From the NCBI GenBank assembly GCA_934675045.1, contig CAKUPI010000008.1, forward strand, positions 1-21,316: 21,316 nt of DNA, in the 5' to 3' direction. This DNA is from an uncultured Eubacteriales bacterium (GTDB lineage: Bacteria; Bacillota; Clostridia; Oscillospirales; Butyricicoccaceae). This document shows positions 14,907 to 21,316 of the stretch, piece by piece (the stretch's first letter is position 1; each line of letters starts with the position of its first letter). Below the pieces are notes generated by a model. That model was not told the origin of the DNA. It saw only the letters and a program-made list of their open reading frames with translations, and did no database searches. Position numbers and translations under genes: made by a program.

Positions 14907-16109
14907 ATGACAAAACGACTCTTTGACGACGCCCCCGCCCTGTTTTCCGCACAGGCGCAGGTGCTTTCCTGTACCCCCTGCAAGCAGGGCTTTGCCGCCG
15001 TGCTCGACCAGACCGTCTTTTTCCCCCGCGGCGGCGGCCAGCCCTGCGACGAGGGCGACATCGGCGGGGTGCGCGTTTCCGACGTGTACGAGGAAAACGG
15101 CCAAATCCTGCACATTGTCCCCCGTCCCGTCGAAGGCGCCGTCTGCCTGCACATCGACGGCGAGCGCCGGCTCGAGCTGATGCGCCACCATCTCGGGCAG
15201 CACATTCTTTCGGCCGTCATCGACCGGACCTTTGGCATTCCCACCGTCATCGCGCGCATCGAGGAGGGCGGCCCGCACATCGAGCTGGCCCGCAGCCTGA
15301 GCGACGGCCAGCTGATCGAGGCGCAGGAGCTGGCCCGCCGGGTCATCGCGCGCGATCTGCCGGTGCACACCGGCTACTTCACCCCCGAGGAGGCGGCCCG
15401 GCGGCCGGTCCGCGGCAAGATCACCCCGCACGAGCGCATCCGCCTGGTCGAAATCGAGGGCTTTGACTGCAACGCCTGCGGCGGCACCCACTGCCCCGCG
15501 ACCGGCGGCGTCGGGGACCTTCTCGTCACCGGCACCAAAGAGGTGCGCGGCGTTTTCCGCGTCTACTACTCCGCCGGAAAGGCGGCTGCACAGGCCCGCC
15601 GCGACCGCGCCGCCGCCGTGCTTTCCATGCAGCGCGCCCTTGGCTGCGAAAACCTGAAGGATTTCACGGCGGCGCAGGCCGCCCTTTCCCGGCGGCGCGA
15701 CCTGCTTGAGGAGCAGTGCCATGCGCTTCAGCAGGCCCTTTTGCTCTCGGACGCCGCTCTATGGGCGGCGCGGAGCCGTCCCCTTGCGCAGGGGCGTCTG
15801 GCCTGCGCCGTTTTGGACGGCGGCGACGTCAAGCATCTGCGCGCCGTGGCCGAATCGCTGTGTCTGGAGCAGCCCACGGCCCTGCTGTTTGCCGTGCGGC
15901 AGCAGGACCAGCTTTCGCTGCTCTTCATGCGCAGCAAATCCAAAGCCGGGCCCAATCTGGGCGGCTTTGTCAAGGATTTGTGTACCCGTCTGGGAGGCCG
16001 CGGCGGCGGAAGCCCCCTGCTGGCGCAGGGGATGATCCCCGGCGGGGAGGACAGCGAGCGCGAGGTGCGGCGCGTTTTCGACGCCGTGGCGCAGGCGTTC
16101 GACGTATAA
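14907..16109 (+). CDS. AlaX-like trans-editing protein with DHHA1-like C-terminal domain
   Basis: ATG 14907 follows GAGGAA (14895-14900); the frame open from 14862 lies inside the previous gene. The 400-aa product matches the editing half of alanyl-tRNA synthetase. It has a beta-barrel with FFPRGGGQPCDEGDIGG (38-54), then zinc ligands in HHLGQH (94-99) and CGGTH (191-195). Such AlaX proteins remove serine or glycine mischarged on tRNA-Ala. The C-terminal 170 residues resemble the DHHA1 domain of AlaRS, with a central coiled stretch and a GGRGGGSPLLAQG glycine-rich loop (DHHA1 pattern). There is no aminoacylation domain, so it is not a truncated synthetase by accident. It is the last gene of the operon, 10 bases after the HD gene, ending at a strong terminator. 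A cysteine or selenium-related role has been suggested for some relatives; I cannot judge that here. Confidence 0.87.
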   Translation: MTKRLFDDAPALFSAQAQVLSCTPCKQGFAAVLDQTVFFPRGGGQPCDEGDIGGVRVSDVYEENGQILHIVPRPVEGAVCLHIDGERRLELMRHHLGQHILSAVIDRTFGIPTVIARIEEGGPHIELARSLSDGQLIEAQELARRVIARDLPVHTGYFTPEEAARRPVRGKITPHERIRLVEIEGFDCNACGGTHCPATGGVGDLLVTGTKEVRGVFRVYYSAGKAAAQARRDRAAAVLSMQRALGCENLKDFTAAQAALSRRRDLLEEQCHALQQALLLSDAALWAARSRPLAQGRLACAVLDGGDVKHLRAVAESLCLEQPTALLFAVRQQDQLSLLFMRSKSKAGPNLGGFVKDLCTRLGGRGGGSPLLAQGMIPGGEDSEREVRRVFDAVAQAFDV

Positions 16110-16111
16110 TG

Positions 16112-16144
16112 AAAAGAGGCAATCCACTGCGGATTGCCTCTTTT
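16112..16144. terminator. Shared terminator between convergent alaX-like and ftsH genes
   Basis: A perfect 14-base stem, AAAAGAGGCAATCC (16112-16125) with GGATTGCCTCTTTT (16131-16144), and an ACTGC loop. It is flanked by T on one side and A on the other, so it can stop transcription from both directions. It lies 3 bases after one stop and about 13 bases after the other. Confidence 0.9.
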
Positions 16145-16156
16145 TTGACGGCTGTC

Positions 16157-18001
<1,845 letters not shown>

Positions 18002-18026
18002 AGTCATAGCTCCTCTCTTTATTTCT

Positions 18027-18032
18027 ATTATA
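18027..18032 (-). promoter_or_regulatory. -10 box of the ftsH promoter
   Basis: Perfect TATAAT on the minus strand, about 26 bases from the ftsH start. The -35 region has no good match to TTGACA and is occupied by the inverted repeat at 18045-18060, which suggests activator dependence or operator control. Confidence 0.65.
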
Positions 18033-18044
18033 ATAACACCGGAA

Positions 18045-18060
18045 TATTCATGCGTGAATA
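18045..18060. repeat. Inverted repeat in the ftsH -35 region (possible operator)
   Basis: TATTCA-TGCG-TGAATA is a perfect 6-base inverted repeat covering the expected -35 position. It does not match the CIRCE or CtsR consensus. A regulator cannot be named. Confidence 0.4.
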
Positions 18061-18415
18061 ATGTATGAATTTCTTGTCTTTTTCGGCCCGGATCATTTTT
18101 TTTTTACAAACGGGCCGCCCCTTTCTCCGGGCCGCTTTGCGCAATATTTGCCCGCAAACGGCCGCTTTGCGCGGCTTCCCCGCACCCATACGGCTGAAAG
18201 ACGCGCCGAAACCGGCGGCGCTTTACCCGCGCGCAAGGCCCGGCGACCGCCCGGCGGCGCTTTGGCTCTCTTGCTTTTCACCGGAAAATATGCCAAAATG
18301 GACTTTATAGAATCAGCCGGCAGCGTCTCCCCACTGGCCGTCCGGCCAGATTCCCCAAAATCCCGGCGGGCCGACTTTTTCTGTGTGTTTCACCGAATCC
18401 GGAAAGGAGGAGCCT
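18061..18415. other. Intergenic region between ftsH and the ABC exporter operon
   Basis: About 355 bases without a supported gene. It holds a hairpin-forming pair CGGCCCG (18084-18090) / CGGGCCG (18111-18117) enclosing a run of ten T, and a 13-base direct repeat GGCCGCTTTGCGC at 18130-18142 and 18160-18172 (30 bases apart). An A/T-rich stretch at 18285-18313, including TTTATAGAAT, may hold the exporter promoter, but no clear -35/-10 pair can be defended. A frame runs through part of it and on into the exporter gene, but it has no ribosome binding site and only overlaps that gene out of frame. Confidence 0.5.
18130..18172 (+). repeat. 13-base direct repeat upstream of the ABC exporter operon
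   Basis: GGCCGCTTTGCGC occurs at 18130-18142 and 18160-18172, start-to-start 30 bases (about three helical turns). The first copy extends into the palindrome TTGCGCAA (18137-18144). Function unknown; it could be regulatory or chance in GC-rich DNA. Confidence 0.45.
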
Positions 18416-20224
18416 ATGCCCAATCACTCGTTAACCCAAATGCTGCTGCGGTTTGCAAACGGCTTCAAGCGCTTTTTCGTGCTGGCCGTGGCGGCGAGCG
18501 GCCTGAGCATCCTGTTTCAGTTTCTCATGCCGCAGGTCATCCGCGTCACCGTCGACTCGGTCATCGGCGACAAGCCGTTCGCCTTGCCGGACCTCGTCCT
18601 GCGGGCCGTGGAGGGCATCGGAGGCCGCGGCTTCCTGCGGACCCATCTGCTGCTGTGCGCCCTGTTCGTCATCGTCTTTTCCCTGCTGTCCGGCCTTTTC
18701 AACTTCCTCTCGCGCATGTGCGTCGCCCGGGGGACCGAGGGCATGATTCGCGCACTGCGCAACACCCTTTTCTCGCATGTCCAGCGCCTGCCCTTTGCGT
18801 GGCACACCCGCAACCAGACGGGCGACATCATCCAGCGCTGCACCTCTGACGTGGACGTGGTGCGGAACTTCGTCGCAGGCCAGCTCATCGAGGTGGCCCG
18901 CACCGTCATTCTCATCGCGACGGCACTCACCCTGATGTTTTCCATGAACGCCGCCCTCTCGGCCGTCGCCCTGATCTTCATCCCCATCGTCATGCTGTAT
19001 TCCGGCGTGTACTACCGCCGCATTTCCCGCCAGTTCCGCACGGCCGACGAGGCCGAGGGCGAGCTTATGATAGCCGTGCAGGAAAACCTGACCGGCGTGC
19101 GGGTGGTGCGCGCCTTCGGCCGTGAAAAGTACGAGGTGGACCGCTTCGACGAAAAAAACAACGGCTTTGCCGACAAATGGATCAACCTCGGCTACACGCT
19201 GGGCGCCTACTGGGGTCTGGGCGACGTCGTCACCGGCCTTCAGGTGCTTTCCGTCGTCGTGTTCGGCGCCGTGCTGGCCGTGCGCGGGTCGATCACGCTG
19301 GGCGAGTTTCTGGTGTTTGTCTCCTACAACCAGACGCTGGCGTGGCCGGTGCGTTCGCTCGGGCGCACGCTGTCCGAAATGAGCAAAACGGGGGTTTCGC
19401 TGAGCCGCCTTTATGAGATTCTCATCGCCAGAGCCGAAGAGGAAGAGCCAGGCGCCCAAAAGCCCGACCTTTCGGCCGACATTGTCTTTGACAACGTCAC
19501 CTTCCGCTACGAGGACCTGCCGGTTCTGCAAAACCTGAGCTTTACCGTCCCCAAGGGGACCACCTTCGGCATTCTGGGGGCCACCGGCTCGGGCAAGTCG
19601 ACCATCACCTACCTGCTCAACCGTCTGTACGACCTGCCGGAGGGCTGCGGGAAAATCACCATCGGCAGCGTCGATATCCGCAGCATCGACCGCGCCTACC
19701 TGCGCCGCGGCGTCGGCCTTGTGCTTCAGGAGCCCTTTCTGTTTTCCAAAACCGTCGAGGAAAACATCGGCATCGCCGTCGAGCGCCCGACCATCGAGCA
19801 GATACGCCACAGCGCCGGCATCGCCGACATCGACCAGTCGATCACCGACTTCAGCGCCGGCTATGACACCATGGTGGGCGAGCGCGGCGTCACCCTTTCG
19901 GGCGGGCAGAAGCAGCGCATTGCCATTGCGCGCACGCTGATGCTTAAAGCGCCCATCCTCGTTTTTGACGACTCGCTGTCGGCCGTCGATTTGGAGACCG
20001 ACGCGCGCATCCGCGATTCGCTGCGCCAAAGCACCGGCAGCAGCACGGTGGTGCTCATTTCGCACCGCATCAGCACCCTGATGCACGCCGACCGCATTCT
20101 CGTTTTAGAGGACGGCAAGGCGGCCGACATCGGCACCCACCACGAGCTCATCTCCCGCCCCGGCATCTACCGCCGCATCTTTGAAATGCAAAGTGACGCT
20201 GCGAAAGGAGGGGACGCGCAATGA
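18416..20224 (+). CDS. ABC exporter half-transporter, degenerate-site subunit (BmrC/TM287-like)
   Basis: ATG 18416 follows AAAGGAGG (18403-18410) by 5 bases; 602 aa. The first 320 residues form six membrane helices. The ATPase part has Walker A GATGSGKS (388-395), Q-loop Gln438 (VLQEPFLFSKTV), signature LSGGQKQR (494-501), Walker B ILVFDD and the H-loop His550. The residue after the Walker B Asp518, normally the catalytic Glu, is Asp519 (FDDSLSAVD). This substitution marks the subunit that forms the degenerate site in heterodimeric multidrug or lipid exporters such as BmrCD and TM287/288. The partner gene starts within its stop codon (ATGA, 20221-20224), so the two are made together. The substrate may be drugs, lipids or peptides; the NRPS product is possible but the operon is 10 kb away. 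Confidence 0.93.
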   Translation: MPNHSLTQMLLRFANGFKRFFVLAVAASGLSILFQFLMPQVIRVTVDSVIGDKPFALPDLVLRAVEGIGGRGFLRTHLLLCALFVIVFSLLSGLFNFLSRMCVARGTEGMIRALRNTLFSHVQRLPFAWHTRNQTGDIIQRCTSDVDVVRNFVAGQLIEVARTVILIATALTLMFSMNAALSAVALIFIPIVMLYSGVYYRRISRQFRTADEAEGELMIAVQENLTGVRVVRAFGREKYEVDRFDEKNNGFADKWINLGYTLGAYWGLGDVVTGLQVLSVVVFGAVLAVRGSITLGEFLVFVSYNQTLAWPVRSLGRTLSEMSKTGVSLSRLYEILIARAEEEEPGAQKPDLSADIVFDNVTFRYEDLPVLQNLSFTVPKGTTFGILGATGSGKSTITYLLNRLYDLPEGCGKITIGSVDIRSIDRAYLRRGVGLVLQEPFLFSKTVEENIGIAVERPTIEQIRHSAGIADIDQSITDFSAGYDTMVGERGVTLSGGQKQRIAIARTLMLKAPILVFDDSLSAVDLETDARIRDSLRQSTGSSTVVLISHRISTLMHADRILVLEDGKAADIGTHHELISRPGIYRRIFEMQSDAAKGGDAQ

Positions 20225-21316
20225 CCGAGGATTTCAACCGGCACGAGGACACCCGCGCCACGTTTGACGCGAACATCTGGAAAAAGCTGTGGCCCTTTGT
20301 GCGGCCCTACAAGGGCAAGGTGCTGGCTCTGGTGCTTCTGATGGTGCTCATCGCCGGCGTTGACATCGCCATGCCCCTTTTCCAGCGCTACGCCATCGAC
20401 CGCTTCATCACCCCGCAGACCACCGAGGGCCTCGCCGTCTTTGCCGCCGTTTACGCCGCCGTTCTTTTGACGCAGGGCCTCGTCGTCGTCATTTTCTCCC
20501 GCACCTCCATGGTGCTTGAGATGAACCTCGGGCGTGAGCTCAAGCGCGCCTGCTTTGTCCACCTGCAAAAGCTCTCGCTTTCGTATTACAACCAGACGCC
20601 CGTCGGCTACATTCTGGCCCGCGTCATGAGCGACACCAACCGCATCAGCAGCCTTGTGGCGTGGAGCTTTGTCGACCTGTTCTGGGCGGCGGCCTACATC
20701 CTCGGCGTTTTCGGCGCCATGCTGTGGCTCAACGCGCGGCTGGCCCTGCTCGTCATGACGGTTGTGCCCGTCATCGCCGTCATCACCGCTTTGTTCCAAA
20801 GCCGTATTCTGCGCACCAACCGCAAGGTGCGCTCGATCAACTCGCGCATCACCGGCGCGTACAACGAGGGCATTACCGGCGCCAAAACCAGCAAAACGCT
20901 GGTCATCGAGGAGCGCAACGACCGCGACTTCCACCGCCTGACCGACCTCATGCACCGCACCTCCATTCACGCCACCATGCTCAACGCCATGTTCATTCCC
21001 ATCGTTTTGTTCTTCGGGTCGCTGGCCGCAGCGCTCGTTTTGCGCCAGGGCGGCTACCTTGTCATGGACAATGTGCTGGAGATCGGCGTGCTGTCGGCCT
21101 TTGTCTCGTATGCGCTCGGCATTCTGGAGCCGGTGCAGCAGATGGCCCGCGTCTTTGCCGAGTTCATCGCCACGCAGGTCAACATCGAGCGCGTCTGCGC
21201 GCTGATCGAGCGCCCCTGCGACATCACCGACACGCCCGAGGTCATCGCCCGCTACGGCGACGCCTTTGCGCCGCACCGGGAGAACTGGGAGCCCATTGGC
21301 GGCGATATCGAGTTTG
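20221..21316 (+). CDS. ABC exporter half-transporter, second subunit (3' end outside window)
   Basis: The gene starts at ATG 20221 with AAAGGAGG (20204-20211) 9 bases upstream and runs off the right edge without a stop, so only 365 codons are seen. The protein begins MTEDFNRHEDTRATFD and then carries the six-helix exporter membrane domain, with the coupling-helix region (LSLSYYNQTPVGYILARVMSDT) and the loop NEGITGAKTSKTLVIEE. The ATPase domain would begin at about the edge (GGDIEF is the usual first strand), so its Walker and catalytic residues cannot be checked. By analogy with BmrD/TM288 it should supply the canonical catalytic Glu. The ATGA overlap with the upstream subunit supports an obligate heterodimer. 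Confidence 0.92.
   Translation, partial: MTEDFNRHEDTRATFDANIWKKLWPFVRPYKGKVLALVLLMVLIAGVDIAMPLFQRYAIDRFITPQTTEGLAVFAAVYAAVLLTQGLVVVIFSRTSMVLEMNLGRELKRACFVHLQKLSLSYYNQTPVGYILARVMSDTNRISSLVAWSFVDLFWAAAYILGVFGAMLWLNARLALLVMTVVPVIAVITALFQSRILRTNRKVRSINSRITGAYNEGITGAKTSKTLVIEERNDRDFHRLTDLMHRTSIHATMLNAMFIPIVLFFGSLAAALVLRQGGYLVMDNVLEIGVLSAFVSYALGILEPVQQMARVFAEFIATQVNIERVCALIERPCDITDTPEVIARYGDAFAPHRENWEPIGGDIEF

Noticed and set aside
18061..18849. Plus-strand frame starting in the ftsH/exporter gap
   Set aside because: No ribosome binding site, and more than half overlaps the exporter gene in another frame. The gap part has no protein-like pattern.
18431..20086. Minus-strand frame of 551 codons opposite the first ABC subunit
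   Set aside because: The plus strand has every ABC transporter motif; the antisense product has none.

Overview
The window reads as chromosomal DNA of a high-GC Bacillota member, most likely a gut-type Clostridia (Oscillospirales-like). The evidence is strong AAAGGAGG-type ribosome binding sites, sigma-A type promoters, hairpin-plus-T-run terminators, a Gram-positive style YlmH protein, a BmrCD/TM287-288-like exporter pair, and codons heavily biased to C/G at the third position. That bias also creates many long false antisense reading frames. No rRNA, tRNA, CRISPR array, insertion sequence or phage gene was seen. The assignment to a group is inference; nothing in the window names a species.

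Region 1 (1-8147) is the 3' part of a biosynthetic operon that runs to a clear terminator. It holds the end of a nonribosomal peptide synthetase (adenylation, carrier and terminal thioester-reductase domains), a seven-helix membrane histidine kinase, a REC/HD-GYP response regulator, a free-standing AMP-forming acyl ligase, a free-standing acyl carrier protein and an Sfp-type phosphopantetheinyl transferase. All are on the plus strand, with start-stop overlaps or tiny gaps. The simplest reading is an N-acylated peptide released reductively as an aldehyde or alcohol: the ligase and ACP supply an acyl starter, the PPTase activates the carriers, and the NRPS reductase domain releases the product. 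A two-component/c-di-GMP signalling pair is built into the same transcript.

Region 2 (8150-12622) holds separately transcribed housekeeping or envelope genes: a DUF308/HdeD-like membrane protein, a minus-strand YlmH-like S4 RNA-binding protein, a DagK/YegS-type lipid kinase, and a membrane-anchored LysM-G5-M23 peptidoglycan hydrolase. The hydrolase promoter carries a perfect match to the WalR (YycF) recognition sequence just downstream of the -10 box.

Region 3 (12626-16144) starts with a near-ideal promoter. It then encodes a PII-like small protein, a CPA2-type cation/proton antiporter, an HD-domain phosphohydrolase and an AlaX-like trans-editing protein with a DHHA1-like tail, ending at a hairpin shared with the convergent ftsH gene.

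Region 4 (16157-21316) has ftsH on the minus strand, a roughly 400-base divergent intergenic region with a few short repeats, and a two-gene ABC exporter operon. The first subunit has Asp in place of the catalytic Glu (degenerate site). The second subunit is cut by the window edge before its ATPase domain.
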